Shown piece by piece: positions 23,403 to 32,232 of a DNA stretch of 64,000 nucleotides. The DNA is from Psychrobacillus sp048572895 (GTDB taxonomy: Bacteria > Bacillota > Bacilli > Bacillales_A > Planococcaceae). The stretch is taken from assembly GCF_048572895.1 (NCBI RefSeq), contig NZ_CP183878.1:1922001-1986000 (forward strand), given 5' to 3'. Within the stretch, counting starts at the first letter, position 1, and every line of letters starts with the position of its first letter. The notes beneath the pieces were generated by a model. It ran no database searches and was not told the origin of the DNA. It worked only from the letters and a program-made list of their open reading frames with translations. Made by a program: the position numbers and the translations under genes.

Positions 23403-23948
23403 TTATTCATTAAACCTGCCCATTATTACGGTATTATAATAATTGCCATCTGATAGCAACTTGTCTTTTTTTAATACTCCTTCTTTTTCAAAACCATACT
23501 TTTTGTAAAGCATTATAGCTTTTTCATTGGTTTCGAGTACATTCAAAGTAATTTTCTTAATTTCGTTTGTATCAGCCCATCTAATTGTTTCTTTTAATAA
23601 TTTTGTACCAATGCCATATCCCCAAAAATCTTTTAGTACACAAACACCAAACTCAACTTTATGTGACATTCTTTTCAATTGATTTCCTTCACCCCTTGAA
23701 AAGCCAACAATCTTATCGTTTGCTTCGCAAACTAAAAATAGATTATGAGGACTTTCAGTGTCTTCTTTGATTAGTTGTTTAAAACCTACTTCGTCTATGT
23801 ACGCTTCGCCTTTTTCTCTATCCATATTTTCTGTTTCGCCATCTATCTGCAATCGTACTTCAGATAAGTTTTTCGCATCATTTTCTTTTGCAGACCTTAT
23901 AATATAACTTAAATTACTAATATGAAATTCTATTGAATTTACTCTTAT
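23403..23948 (-). CDS. GNAT N-acetyltransferase with ATA in place of the start codon
   Basis: The frame codes for a 181-residue GNAT: FGVCVLKDFWGYGIGTKLLKE (motif A), NEKAIMLYKKYGFEKEGVLK (motif B), as in RimL/PhnO-type enzymes. A perfect ribosome site (AGGAGGGG) is followed by ATA AGA GTA AAT; the next in-frame candidate is a TTG 32 codons inside, which would remove the first strand of the fold. This is the second such case in the window (see 11740-12216). Confidence 0.65.
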   Translation of the reverse strand: MRVNSIEFHISNLSYIIRSAKENDAKNLSEVRLQIDGETENMDREKGEAYIDEVGFKQLIKEDTESPHNLFLVCEANDKIVGFSRGEGNQLKRMSHKVEFGVCVLKDFWGYGIGTKLLKETIRWADTNEIKKITLNVLETNEKAIMLYKKYGFEKEGVLKKDKLLSDGNYYNTVIMGRFNE

Positions 23949-24210
23949 GACAAACCCCTCCTTTTTTAACTATCCTGAGTTGGATTCAAATTCCTCGGAT
24001 TTTTTTACAGACATCATACCTCTAATTAAGGGACCTTTTGATTTTCCTGCGAACATCCAGAAACTAATAAACACTTAATTGGACATGCACCCTTTTTTTT
24101 ATTCCAAATTATCTTCGAACTGCTACTCGATTATTATTCAAATATTTGAATCTAATTGATTTCAAGTACGTATATTAGATAATTAATATTTAGAAAGTTG
24201 TTATACTACC

Positions 24211-24369
24211 GTGTTTAAATCAGAAGTAACTAACAGAGTTATACATATTTTCATCGTGCTAGTAATAATCTTTGTAATTCTAATCAACCCTTACGGGAAT
24301 ACATTGATTAAAGCGGTAGGAATCTCTATTTGGTCAGTAATTATTTTATTTGATAAACAAAATTATTAA
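24211..24369 (+). CDS. Possible small membrane protein, GTG start
   Basis: A 52-residue plus-strand frame with a TM helix (VIHIFIVLVIIFVILI) and a second hydrophobic stretch. No clear ribosome site. Upstream TTGAATC and TATATT could be promoter elements. Outside a well-formed repeat pair. Confidence 0.4.
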   Translation: MFKSEVTNRVIHIFIVLVIIFVILINPYGNTLIKAVGISIWSVIILFDKQNY

Positions 24370-24449
24370 AATCAAGAAAACGAAAGCTGATTAAATTTGA
24401 ACGTTTTTTTGTTACGCTTTATGTGTCAAATGCGACATAAAAAAATCTC

Positions 24450-24535
24450 TTATTAAACTGCTATTTTAGTCGAACTAGAATAAAGGCTGTCTACTGACAG
24501 TCCTGTTCTGCTTAAGCATCCGTTAGTTTAAGAAG
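24450..24535. repeat. attC-like repeat, CTGACAG-centre type
   Basis: ATTAAACTGCTATTTTAG left arm, GGCTGTCTACTGACAGTCC hairpin, right arm GCATCCGTTAGTTTAAG. Confidence 0.7.
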
Positions 24536-24588
24536 TTCTCCCTTTATTGAAAACACATTGACTTTGAGCAATGTTCTCACCTCAGAAT

Positions 24589-24876
24589 TCACGACCAGCG
24601 AGAAAATACTTCTATTTGATAGTGTTCAAAGTCATCTTTAGACAATTCGGCTTTTAAATACTTTTCAACTTCGGGTATATCATTTTTATCGTATACATCT
24701 ATCCATATAACCGGATTAGTAATACCAATTTGAGTGCTTTGTACTTCATATTTATCAAACAAAGTGTCTACAACCAACTCTGTACTATACGGCCACTGTA
24801 GCGAATACCAAAATACTACAGACATTACAATAACACTCGCTAAAATTAGTGTTCCTAGTTTTCTTTTAACTCCCAC
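24589..24876 (-). CDS. Membrane-anchored hypothetical protein
   Basis: A 95-residue protein: basic start, TM helix LGTLILASVIVMSVVFWYSL, then an external domain (VVDTLFDKYEVQSTQIG..PEVEKYLKAELSKDDFEHYQIEVF). GGAGGTG six bases before GTG at 24874-24876 decides the start; a longer frame has no ribosome site. Function unknown. Confidence 0.6.
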   Translation of the reverse strand: MGVKRKLGTLILASVIVMSVVFWYSLQWPYSTELVVDTLFDKYEVQSTQIGITNPVIWIDVYDKNDIPEVEKYLKAELSKDDFEHYQIEVFSRWS

Positions 24877-24920
24877 TCTTTTCACCTCCGTCATTTGTTT
24901 ATTACAATCTGTCCCTATTG

Positions 24921-24933
24921 TTGAACACGATTT
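24921..24933. repeat. Conserved 5'-flank motif TTGAACACGATTT
   Basis: Fourth copy of the motif seen at 2741, 9008 and 23218, upstream of the minus-strand gene at 24589-24876. Confidence 0.3.
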
Positions 24934-24947
24934 CAACAACATATTTA

Positions 24948-25020
24948 TACTAACCATCTGTGTTGGTTCAAAAAGAGAAAAGGCTTTGCCATTTCTTAAA
25001 GTAAAGCTCCCGTTCGTTCA
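24948..25020. repeat. attC-like cassette repeat, terminator-centre type
   Basis: TACTAACCATCTGTGTTGG left arm, GGCTTTGCC..AGTAAAGCTCC stem, right arm CCCGTTCGTTCAATAAG. The stop codon of the peptidase E gene (25018-25020) lies inside the outer box. Confidence 0.65.
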
Positions 25021-25716
25021 ATAAGAACCTAAAAATTCTATTTGAAGTTCTGTCTCTATAACCTTAGTTTCGAAGGAAACACTATACGCCTTAGCGTTAG
25101 ACCTTGAACTAACTATTTTACTAATACCTTGTTCCTTGTAATGAATTGCAACCCCATCATCTGTCGCAACCCCTGATTGTATTTTTTTTGATTCAATAAG
25201 TTTGTGATATGCAGGTCTTCTTTCAATTTCTCCATCGTAATGCGGACAATTACTCCCCTGTAAAAAACCCAAGCATTTTATTGGTTCAAGTCCATCCCCA
25301 TACGAATCAGTAACCCCTTCTTCAAACCAACAAATGGAACCTGCACTTAACCCAGCTAAAATAATGCCTTGATTCCATGCTTTTCTTAAAATACCGTCTA
25401 AACCCCATTCTTTCCACAATGCTAAAAGGTTTTTAGTGTTTCCTCCACCAACATAAACAATGTCTTTCTCTAAAATAAAGCTCTCCAGATCCCTTGTCGG
25501 AGGTTCAAACAAAGATAAATGGGATGGTTTACAATCTTGTTGATTAAAAAAGTTATAATACCTTGATATATAATTATCAGAATCTCCACTTGCAGTAGGG
25601 ATAAAGCAAATTTGCGGATTAGCTTTCTTTGCTTGTTTTAATATATACAAATCTAAAAGTGGATTATTTGGTTCCATTGAAAAACCCCCACCACCAAGAG
25701 CAATTATTTGTCTCAT
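25018..25716 (-). CDS. Peptidase E (S51 family)
   Basis: A 232-residue protein of the PepE/cyanophycinase superfamily, related to B. subtilis YgaJ. PepE cleaves Asp-X dipeptides. IIALGGGG is at the N-terminus, YVGGGNTKNLL in the middle, and the nucleophilic serine in AGLSAGSICW; ATDDGVAIHY carries the expected C-terminal motif. The TGA stop falls in the repeat core (TTGAACGAACGG on the minus strand). ATG preceded by AAAGGAG. Confidence 0.85.
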   Translation of the reverse strand: MRQIIALGGGGFSMEPNNPLLDLYILKQAKKANPQICFIPTASGDSDNYISRYYNFFNQQDCKPSHLSLFEPPTRDLESFILEKDIVYVGGGNTKNLLALWKEWGLDGILRKAWNQGIILAGLSAGSICWFEEGVTDSYGDGLEPIKCLGFLQGSNCPHYDGEIERRPAYHKLIESKKIQSGVATDDGVAIHYKEQGISKIVSSRSNAKAYSVSFETKVIETELQIEFLGSY

Positions 25717-25873
25717 CTAAATACTCCTTTCCAAAAAAGTATTAAGTAAAATAAATACTCCCTTGTTGAATTAACGGACTTTGTTCTGCAGACTTTACCT
25801 GAGCTTCAGGTCTCATAATCTGTCCACAATGATGCATGCAGGAAACTTATTGGAAAGTTTCAAAATACGTGGT

Positions 25874-26101
25874 TTATTTAAAAGATAAAGGTTTTACTGG
25901 TCTATTAGGGCAATATTTGCATTGAGGGTCACTACATTTCAATTCAATCCAACTATTACATTTAGGACAAAAATAAGTATCAAAATCATCATAATACACT
26001 AAATTAGACTTGCATTTAAAACAAAATTTTTCTTGTTCAATTTGACCATAAAATTCAAAGTCATCTATAATCACTTTGTTGTCTACTTCTATTATTCTCA
26101 T
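25874..26101 (-). CDS. Zinc-ribbon protein
   Basis: A 75-residue cytosolic protein with paired cysteines: CFKCKSNLVYYDDF..YFCPKCNSWIELKCSDPQCKYCP. It is likely to bind zinc through CxxC knuckles. ATG at 26099-26101 follows AAGGGG; an upstream ATG has no ribosome site. Function unknown. Confidence 0.65.
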   Translation of the reverse strand: MRIIEVDNKVIIDDFEFYGQIEQEKFCFKCKSNLVYYDDFDTYFCPKCNSWIELKCSDPQCKYCPNRPVKPLSFK

Positions 26102-26112
26102 AAAAAACCCCT

Positions 26113-26180
26113 TCACTTTAATTGAATAAGAAGATTGAGCCACCTAAGTGGATCAACCAGTTTACTAAAGCACTTGTTAA
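26113..26180. repeat. attC-like repeat interrupted by IS110 left end
   Basis: CACTTTAATTGAATAAG arm, ATTGAGCCACCTAAGTGGATC centre, right arm TTTACTAAAGCACTTGTTA; IS110-type sequence follows from about 26181. Confidence 0.6.
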
Positions 26181-26388
26181 ACACCCATGCAGCAAAAAAC
26201 GCTGCACCACAGAGGATGAAAATCAGAAAAACCGATATAGGCTACTACGGCTGGCGAAGAAGGTCAATGAACTATATGTACCATAGAGCGCAACCGTTCG
26301 TCTGACTTCAACGACCACGGGTGCTTTACAGACTGTCGCACAATGGGAGATTAATCCGACTTTGGTTATTTCACCAGCATGCCTTTAT
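26181..26388 (+). mobile_element. Orphan IS110 left end (bridge-RNA region)
   Basis: ACACCCATGCAGC.. to CACCAGCATGCC matches 1060-1270 of the larger element. The internal block ATAGAGC..CCGTTCG..CTGACTTCAACG corresponds to the putative guide loop, with CCGTTCG at 26294-26300. No transposase or right end. Confidence 0.6.
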
Positions 26389-26469
26389 TCAAACAAGAAT
26401 GGAGTTGGTTCCTTCTTTACCTTTAAACACTATATTGACAATGAAGGCTGAGTCTATTTTGTGATGTTA

Positions 26470-27007
26470 TTACGATTCTACTCGGTAGTAGCCTCTGCAA
26501 AATACAGATTTATTTGGTTTAAGTAGGATTAATAAGGAATTAACAATATCGGAAGAAGATATTATCAAATTGAACCAACTAATAAATAAAATGAGCGCTT
26601 TGCTATCACCCGATACAAAGAACGAAGTAATGGCTGGGATTACCGTTAATACGATAAAAGGTAAGTTCATAAAGACCCAAAATCTTTTCTTAGAAAGAAT
26701 AGCATTTGTATTGAGCCAAAAATATATTCCTCTGAATGTTAAGCTAATATCACCTTTATTGTTTATTACAAGAATATGAAGTGCTTCGTGTATTAAAAAA
26801 ACCAAAGCAATGATTAAGATAAGGGGAAATTTTGTCATAAGATTGATGCTTCCTCCGAAGATCCAATACGGTGCAAGAAAAAAAAGTAACCATTAATAGG
26901 TAAACGACCTTCATATAATGCTTCAGAAACCAAATATTTTTAATGAAAGGTTTCCATTCTGACAAATCCAGACTTATCTTCGGTAAATTTTGAAACCATA
27001 ATATCAT
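26470..27007 (-). pseudogene. DUF3267-like putative metalloprotease, frameshifted in T8
   Basis: The first frame (MILWFQNLPKISLDLSEWKPF..LLMVTFF) starts at 27005-27007 after AGGAACAG. The second gives FFLAPYWIFGGSINLMTKFPLILIIALVFLIHEALHILV and continues to 26470. Together they make a membrane protein of the DUF3267/zincin type with HEALH as HExxH. The join is a run of eight T on the coding strand. Shortened versions beginning inside the gene are not credible. Confidence 0.7.
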
Positions 27008-27344
27008 AACTGTTCCTGCCTTTCCTATAATCTATTTCCGAACAATTAATAACAACTTTTCTCAACCAAATGCCCCCTATTCCTTCTTAAACAGTTCTGA
27101 GTCGTTAGTAAAAACACATCTATGTATCTTATTCTATAAGATTGGCAATAATCCTTTTAATATTACTATTTTGAGGGAATGGAATTGTTACTGTCGAAAG
27201 CATGGCTTTTGTTGAAGCCAAAAACGAATAGAAAGCATTGCACTAGATACAATAATTGTCTTATTAGAAAGGAATTTAATTAGATTGATTACTTTATATC
27301 TTTCTAATAAACTAAATGTAGGGAATAAAGGGAGATGTTAGAGT
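27008..27344. other. Intergenic without a repeat
   Basis: No gene seen. TTGATT..AATAAACT at 27285-27315 is a possible promoter for the plus-strand lipoprotein gene. A lone CGTTAG at 27101-27106 may be a repeat relic. Confidence 0.3.
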
Positions 27345-27779
27345 ATGAAAAGAATATTTTACGTCAGTGCTTTAGTTGTATTTTTGTTAACTGCTTGTGG
27401 GAATGAAGGAAATTCTGATGAAACCGATACCTATAAAGTCTCACAAGGCAAAATAACAAATGAAAAGCTTCTAATTAATCTAGCAGTTCGTGCAGAATCT
27501 ATTATTGAGAAATATGATCGATTAGATGGTGTTGAGGTAGACGATACTCAAATTAAAGCGGATAAACATCCTGATTTAATAAATGATGAAACTGAAGATA
27601 TTTATAAGAATGTTTATTATATTGATGGTGAGTATTCCTTTGAGGGGAGAAACTATGACTTCGTGTGGTGTGTCTCTTTTGATGAGAACAATACTGATTC
27701 TGAAGGACAAGTTCTCCAATATAGTTCTGATATGGGAACAGGGCATAAAATAAATCTTAATAGATCACCAACAAAGTAA
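27345..27779 (+). CDS. Putative lipoprotein
   Basis: A 144-residue lipoprotein with lipobox LLTAC at about 14-18 and an acidic domain ending in GTGHKINLNRSPTK. GGGAGATG precedes the ATG. Plus strand, followed by a large hairpin. No family recognised. Confidence 0.7.
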   Translation: MKRIFYVSALVVFLLTACGNEGNSDETDTYKVSQGKITNEKLLINLAVRAESIIEKYDRLDGVEVDDTQIKADKHPDLINDETEDIYKNVYYIDGEYSFEGRNYDFVWCVSFDENNTDSEGQVLQYSSDMGTGHKINLNRSPTK

Positions 27780-27865
27780 TTAATATATTTACTCCAATTA
27801 TCGTAGTTATTTTTAACCAAGTTTTCTTTTTTAAAATTAGTATTGTTATCTCAACTCAATTAAAC

Positions 27866-27937
27866 GAAATTAAAAAAGCACCACTTTTTGCTACAAATCT
27901 TTTGACAGAATTGTAGCAAAAAGTGGTGCATTAAGCT
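27866..27937 (-). terminator. Long-stem terminator
   Basis: A 19-bp perfect stem GCACCACTTTTTGCTACAA/TTGTAGCAAAAAGTGGTGC. On the minus strand it is followed by TTTTTT; on the plus strand the T run is weak. It could serve both strands. Confidence 0.65.
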
Positions 27938-28007
27938 ATACATTGTATTTTGCAGTTTTGTACTTCATTACAGAACCCATGATCATTCAATAGCATTTTT
28001 ATTCTAT

Positions 28008-28090
28008 TGAACTAACCTACACCGTTGGCAAGTGTAATATTTCACAATGGATCACCAATAACAAATGGTGGCTTGGACATAAAAATAGGC
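28008..28090. repeat. Left part of attC-like repeat, TTTCACAATGG type
   Basis: TGAACTAACCTACACCGTTGG arm, GTGTAATATTTCACAATGGA, then GGTGGCTTGGACATAAAAATAG. A small frame replaces the rest; a right arm is found at 28303. Confidence 0.5.
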
Positions 28091-28094
28091 AAGC

Positions 28095-28289
28095 ATGAAT
28101 GTTTATATTAGCATTAAAACCATAATTGCCTTGTTTTTCTTCCTCTATTTAATGCATCGTGTAGAGAATCAGCGGGATTATTTTTTAATTCACTTTGTCT
28201 TAACCATTCTCTCTATTCTTCAGGGTTTCATGTTGATTATTCAAACTGAGCACCACCTAAGAATAGTTTCTGTAGTACATATCCTATAA
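28095..28289 (+). CDS. Possible small membrane protein
   Basis: A 64-residue plus-strand frame with hydrophobic helices (IIALFFFLYLMHRV, FVLTILSILQGFMLII). The ribosome site is weak (AGGC). It sits inside what should be a repeat centre, so it may be captured sequence. Confidence 0.35.
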   Translation: MNVYISIKTIIALFFFLYLMHRVENQRDYFLIHFVLTILSILQGFMLIIQTEHHLRIVSVVHIL

Positions 28290-28302
28290 TTTATCGTTTA
28301 TT

Positions 28303-28336
28303 CCTTTTTGAAGTAAAGCACTCGTTACTTGAAGAA
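28303..28336. repeat. Right arm of attC-like repeat
   Basis: TTTTTGAAGTAAAGCACTCG then TTACTTGAAG. Confidence 0.55.
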
Positions 28337-28344
28337 AAAATAAT

Positions 28345-28875
28345 TTATTTTTGATAATCAATCAACCAACAGTCCTGATATACTCCTTCGTGTAACTCAT
28401 TCTTAGGTAGTATTCTGACTTTTTTAAAACCACATTTCTCATAGCATTTTATAGCCCTTGCATTTTTTATTTGAGGGTCCATAACTACTCGGTCTGCTTT
28501 TTTATGTTCGATTAAAAATTTTACCATTGATGTAACAAGTAATGTTCCAATTCCTCTACTCCAATACTCTACCTCACCAATAAATTGGTCTGTACCATAA
28601 ATATTCTCATCGTAATACCCATATTCTTTTTTCGTTTCATCATCCAATTGATAAAACTGGATATATCCTATTTCGTTACCATCAAACTCTACAATGCATT
28701 TAAATTCATCGTCTTCCGAATCATAAAAAATTCTATTAACTTTATCTAAATCAAAAGAATTGTCTCTTCCTTCATAAAATTCAAGAACTGACGGGTTCGA
28801 AAGCCATCTTGCTAACAGGTAGTTATCCTTTTCTTCTAATTTACGAACTTTTAAATTTCCATTTTGAAACAACAA
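28345..28875 (-). CDS. GNAT acetyltransferase, aminoglycoside AAC(6')-like
   Basis: A 176-residue GNAT whose layout (LARWLSNPSVLEFYEGRDN.., FIGEVEYWSRGIGTLLVTSMVKFL, DRVVMDPQIKNARAIKCYEKCGF) matches the group annotated as aminoglycoside 6'-N-acetyltransferase. Whether it acts on a drug is unknown. Start is TTG at 28873-28875 with a weak ribosome site. Confidence 0.75.
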   Translation of the reverse strand: MLFQNGNLKVRKLEEKDNYLLARWLSNPSVLEFYEGRDNSFDLDKVNRIFYDSEDDEFKCIVEFDGNEIGYIQFYQLDDETKKEYGYYDENIYGTDQFIGEVEYWSRGIGTLLVTSMVKFLIEHKKADRVVMDPQIKNARAIKCYEKCGFKKVRILPKNELHEGVYQDCWLIDYQK

Positions 28876-28948
28876 ATTAATCCCACTCTCATTTTAAAAG
28901 ACTTTTTGAAGTAATTCGTTTCATTATGAAATAATTTCTCCAATGAGT

Positions 28949-28976
28949 TTTTCAACTATTATGCTGCGTTAGAAGA
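28949..28976. repeat. Short attC-like repeat arm
   Basis: TTTTCAACTATTATGCTGCG then TTAGAAG. Confidence 0.4.
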
Positions 28977-28981
28977 TCTTC

Positions 28982-29674
28982 TTATTTTTCAATTGCCTTT
29001 TTAACTGATTCAAAAGCATGAATTACTGTTGTATCAAATATTGGAACTTCGGAATCCTCTTGTTTTATTAATAAACCAATCTCTGTACAACCTAATATAA
29101 TCCCTTCGGCACCCTTATCAACTAAATTCTTGATAACTTTTTTAAAATATTCTTTTGACGCATGATTGATTTTCCCTAAACATAATTCTTCATAAATCAC
29201 TTCATTTATATGTTCTATATCCTCATTATCTGGAATTAATACCTTTATACCATTAGCTTCAATTCTTGATTTGTAAAAGTCTTGCACCATCGTATATTTA
29301 GTCCCAAGTAACCCAACTGATTTTACACTTGTTTTCTTTATTGCATTTGCTGTTGCATCAGCAATATGTAGAATTGGAATATTTATTTTTTCTTCAATAT
29401 AATTTATTACCTTGTGCATTGTGTTTGTACAAATAACAATAAAATCTGCTCCTGCTTTTTCTAAAGAGAGTGCCATATCGCCCAAAGTGTGTCCAGCACT
29501 TTCCCAATCACCATTAGCTTGATAACGTTCTATTTCGTCAAAGTCAACGCTATATAAAATACATTTGGCTGAATGTAATCCGCCTAATTTGTTCTTTATT
29601 TCTTCATTTATTAAACGGTAATATTCATTTGATGATTCCCAACTCATTCCACCGATTAAACCTATTGTTTTCAA
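28982..29674 (-). CDS. Aspartate/glutamate racemase family protein
   Basis: A 230-residue cofactor-independent amino-acid racemase of the YgeA/RacX type, with the two catalytic cysteines in VICTNTMHK and LGCTEIGLL. The start MKTIGLIGGMSWESSNEYY is typical. It begins with TTG at 29672-29674 after AAGGAGGA. It would interconvert L- and D-amino acids in the cytosol; substrate unproven. Confidence 0.85.
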   Translation of the reverse strand: MKTIGLIGGMSWESSNEYYRLINEEIKNKLGGLHSAKCILYSVDFDEIERYQANGDWESAGHTLGDMALSLEKAGADFIVICTNTMHKVINYIEEKINIPILHIADATANAIKKTSVKSVGLLGTKYTMVQDFYKSRIEANGIKVLIPDNEDIEHINEVIYEELCLGKINHASKEYFKKVIKNLVDKGAEGIILGCTEIGLLIKQEDSEVPIFDTTVIHAFESVKKAIEK

Positions 29675-29779
29675 TGCACTAGTTCCTCCTTATTGATAGT
29701 ATATGTAAGATAGAATATTATAATATCCACCATAAGATCCTATATTCTTTAATTTCGACAATTTTAGAACCTTTTCCTT

Positions 29780-29851
29780 CATCAACTAAACCGCACATTA
29801 GTTCAATAAGAAAAGAGTTGCCTAAGCAACCCATGGTCTTGTTAGTTGAAG
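29780..29851. repeat. attC-like repeat, GTTGCCTAAGCAAC-centre type
   Basis: CATCAACTAAACCGCAC left arm, AGAGTTGCCTAAGCAACCC hairpin, right arm GGTCTTGTTAGTTGAAG. Confidence 0.65.
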
Positions 29852-29875
29852 ATGATAAATAAAGCAGAGCTCACT

Positions 29876-30452
29876 TTACTTTTTGAATAATTCTGGTAGA
29901 ACAATTTTCCATATATTATTTTCTTTTTTTAATTCCATTAATGTTGAAGCTGTAAATTTACCATAGCTCACCATTAATTCGAACTAATAATCCATTATTC
30001 TCTTCTTGTTTTACTTTGATTGAATCATAATATCTGAAATCTAATGCTATTTCCATATTTGATATGTTAAGATTTTTGTAATATTTTTCTTTGAAAATTT
30101 CAAAATTAGGTGGCTCACCCTCTATATACTCTAACGAATAGATTGCTTCTATATCATCGATAACGGCTGAATGAATATATATAAGTAAAATTTTTTCTGG
30201 TGAAAAACCTTTTAAGTAATTTGTGTCATATTCCTTAGTAAATAGTTCATATAACTTTAATTCTTCCTCCGACAAGTTGGTTAAATATGAAAACTCTTCT
30301 ACTGAGTCCTCAATTTTTAATACTCTCTCATCTACTAAACCGTTTACATTTTCCTTTTTTGTTTCATATATTTCTTCGGAATTACTGGGCGTACAACCAG
30401 TTATTAATAATAGTGAAGCTAAAAATAGAAAGAGAGAAATATTAGATTTCAA
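29876..30452 (-). pseudogene. Lipoprotein gene with a 3' frameshift
   Basis: TTG at 30450-30452 after AAAGGAG begins a lipoprotein (lipobox LLITGC) with a mostly helical domain (EEELKLYELFTKEYDTNYLKG). The frame ends early at 29958, just after VRINGELW. In another frame the natural C-terminus continues (VSYGKFTASTLMELKKENN..IVLPELFKK) to 29876. The shift is near 29970-29985 and not in a long homopolymer. Confidence 0.65.
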
Positions 30453-30608
30453 ATGAACTACTCCTTTCGTGCCCACCCCCAATATTTTGGGAAAAGTGCT
30501 ATTAAATAACTCAATAACTTATCAATATGAACACGAACTTGAAATATAAATAGTGTTCTATTCAAAAGAATAGTCCTTTAACGATATATTCTGGTTTCTC
30601 CTAAATAT

Positions 30609-30636
30609 TTCTTCTTGAAGTAAATCACCATCATCC
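30609..30636. repeat. Right-arm fragment of repeat
   Basis: TTCTTCTTGAAGTAAATCACC; core lost. Confidence 0.35.
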
Positions 30637-30643
30637 ATTTGTT

Positions 30644-30871
30644 TTAAAAGAAACTCTGTATGAAAACAAAGAAAATAAATAAAGAAACAATAATAAACAT
30701 ATATCCTTCAAATTTTTTTCTGTCTTTTTGAAGTTCGACTAATCCCGATAACAACATAAACGTCCCAAATAATAACATCATAAACGGCATTAACTCATAA
30801 TTTCTACTGATTAAGATATAAATAGAAAATGCAATAACAATTACTCCTAATAATATTCTAGTTATTTTCAT
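30644..30871 (-). CDS. DUF3953-like membrane protein (YczI type)
   Basis: A 75-residue protein with two or three TM helices: ITRILLGVIVIAFSIYILI, ELMPFMMLLFGTFMLLSGLVELQKDRKKFEGY, and a C-terminal helix. This is the YczI/DUF3953 pattern. AGGAGGTG stands eight bases before the ATG. Function unknown. Confidence 0.7.
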   Translation of the reverse strand: MKITRILLGVIVIAFSIYILISRNYELMPFMMLLFGTFMLLSGLVELQKDRKKFEGYMFIIVSLFIFFVFIQSFF

Positions 30872-30934
30872 AATTCACCTCCTAAAGTTTTTAACTCTTA
30901 TAATAAACGCCTGGTCATATTGGTAGAAACCCTT

Positions 30935-30975
30935 ATTCAACTAAACTGATTCATTAGTTGAAGTGTAACATTTCA
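30935..30975. repeat. Left arm of attC-like repeat, TTTCA type
   Basis: TTCAACTAAACTGATTCATTAG then TTGAAGTGTAACATTTCA. Confidence 0.5.
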
Positions 30976-31037
30976 ATTTTTGGATTTATTGATTACTTTT
31001 TTATATAAGGATTGTTACCCTTTGGGGACAACGCCGA

Positions 31038-31937
31038 CTAAAATTTGTTTTTTATGCTTCCGTGCAAACGTAATAAGCTTTCGAAAGTAAGTTCAAATTG
31101 CTCTGGAGCGTCAATTTCCGTCAGAAACAATAATGCTAACATCACTGTTGTGTCATACTGATATAACCATTGCACTAATTGGGGAACCCTTGATAATTCA
31201 CCGAAGTAATTTCGATAGCCCTTAATGAAATCGTCGTTAAGATACCCATAACTTTTAATTCTCATCAATTCTAAAACCGGATCCCCAATTAAGGCATTCG
31301 TCCAATCAAATATGGCTTTTACTTGTGAAGAATGCATTATGATATTAGCCGGTCGGATATCCATATGCAATAATCTATTCTTTGGTTCAAATGAGTTCAA
31401 TGCGGCTATATTCTCTTGAACCGAGGGCATCGGTAGGTGTACTCCTTTAAGTTTCTCTAAAGTTTTTGTCCGTTCAATGATCCTATTAGAAATGATGGTA
31501 TGTGCATCAAATGGATTGAGATCTGGTAAATCTTGTATTTCATGCAACGAAGACGTAACCCTACCCATATCCTCATAAGGAAAAGAGCTACCGCTTTCAG
31601 CAACGATAAATTCCTGTATGATAAAATCAATTTTATCGCCTTTATGAAGCTTATGGATTAGAGGCACTGGAATTCCATGCTTTGAGCAATGCATTGTGAG
31701 TTTGTATTCTTTTACTAAACCATCTATCGAGTTAAACTTTCCATCATTTGCATTCTTTACTTTCCTATACCAGGGAACTTTAACAGCGACTTCTCCCCAC
31801 TCTTCCGTAACTGCTCTGAAAACACAATTTTCAACTCCATAGGCATGTGGAGTCAAATCGATTACTGTACAAAGTGGTACTAATTCCTGCTTTAATATCG
31901 CCAACAGTTCTCTAGTTCTTAATTCAAATTCAATCAT
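31038..31937 (-). CDS. Aminoglycoside phosphotransferase (APH) family kinase
   Basis: A 299-residue protein with the APH/choline kinase fold: EVAVKVPWY holds the ATP-contacting lysine; RLLHMDIRPANIIMHSSQVKAIFDWTNAL is the catalytic HxDxxxxN loop followed by the metal-binding IxDW. The start at 31935-31937 follows AGGATGG; a longer frame upstream is unlikely. The substrate could be an antibiotic or a small metabolite. Confidence 0.8.
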   Translation of the reverse strand: MIEFELRTRELLAILKQELVPLCTVIDLTPHAYGVENCVFRAVTEEWGEVAVKVPWYRKVKNANDGKFNSIDGLVKEYKLTMHCSKHGIPVPLIHKLHKGDKIDFIIQEFIVAESGSSFPYEDMGRVTSSLHEIQDLPDLNPFDAHTIISNRIIERTKTLEKLKGVHLPMPSVQENIAALNSFEPKNRLLHMDIRPANIIMHSSQVKAIFDWTNALIGDPVLELMRIKSYGYLNDDFIKGYRNYFGELSRVPQLVQWLYQYDTTVMLALLFLTEIDAPEQFELTFESLLRLHGSIKNKF

Positions 31938-32232
31938 TATTTGTACCATCCTATTTTTTGAGATATTATCATCATTTAATGTAAATTCAACTTGTACTAC
32001 AAAAAATAGTACGCAGCCAGAATGGCATGGACTACATAAAACAACTATTTTCAATTAGTTTCATCTTACTAAAATAATTTTTGTGGACCACTTTATTCAA
32101 AGACAATTCTTCCAACAGAAATACCTCAGTAAGTTAAGTAGTTCAACATTAAGGACATTAATCCTATGAACTGTACCCAAATCGTATTATTTGTGTCTAA
32201 CAATTGGAGTGCAGTTCATCGAAGAAGATAAT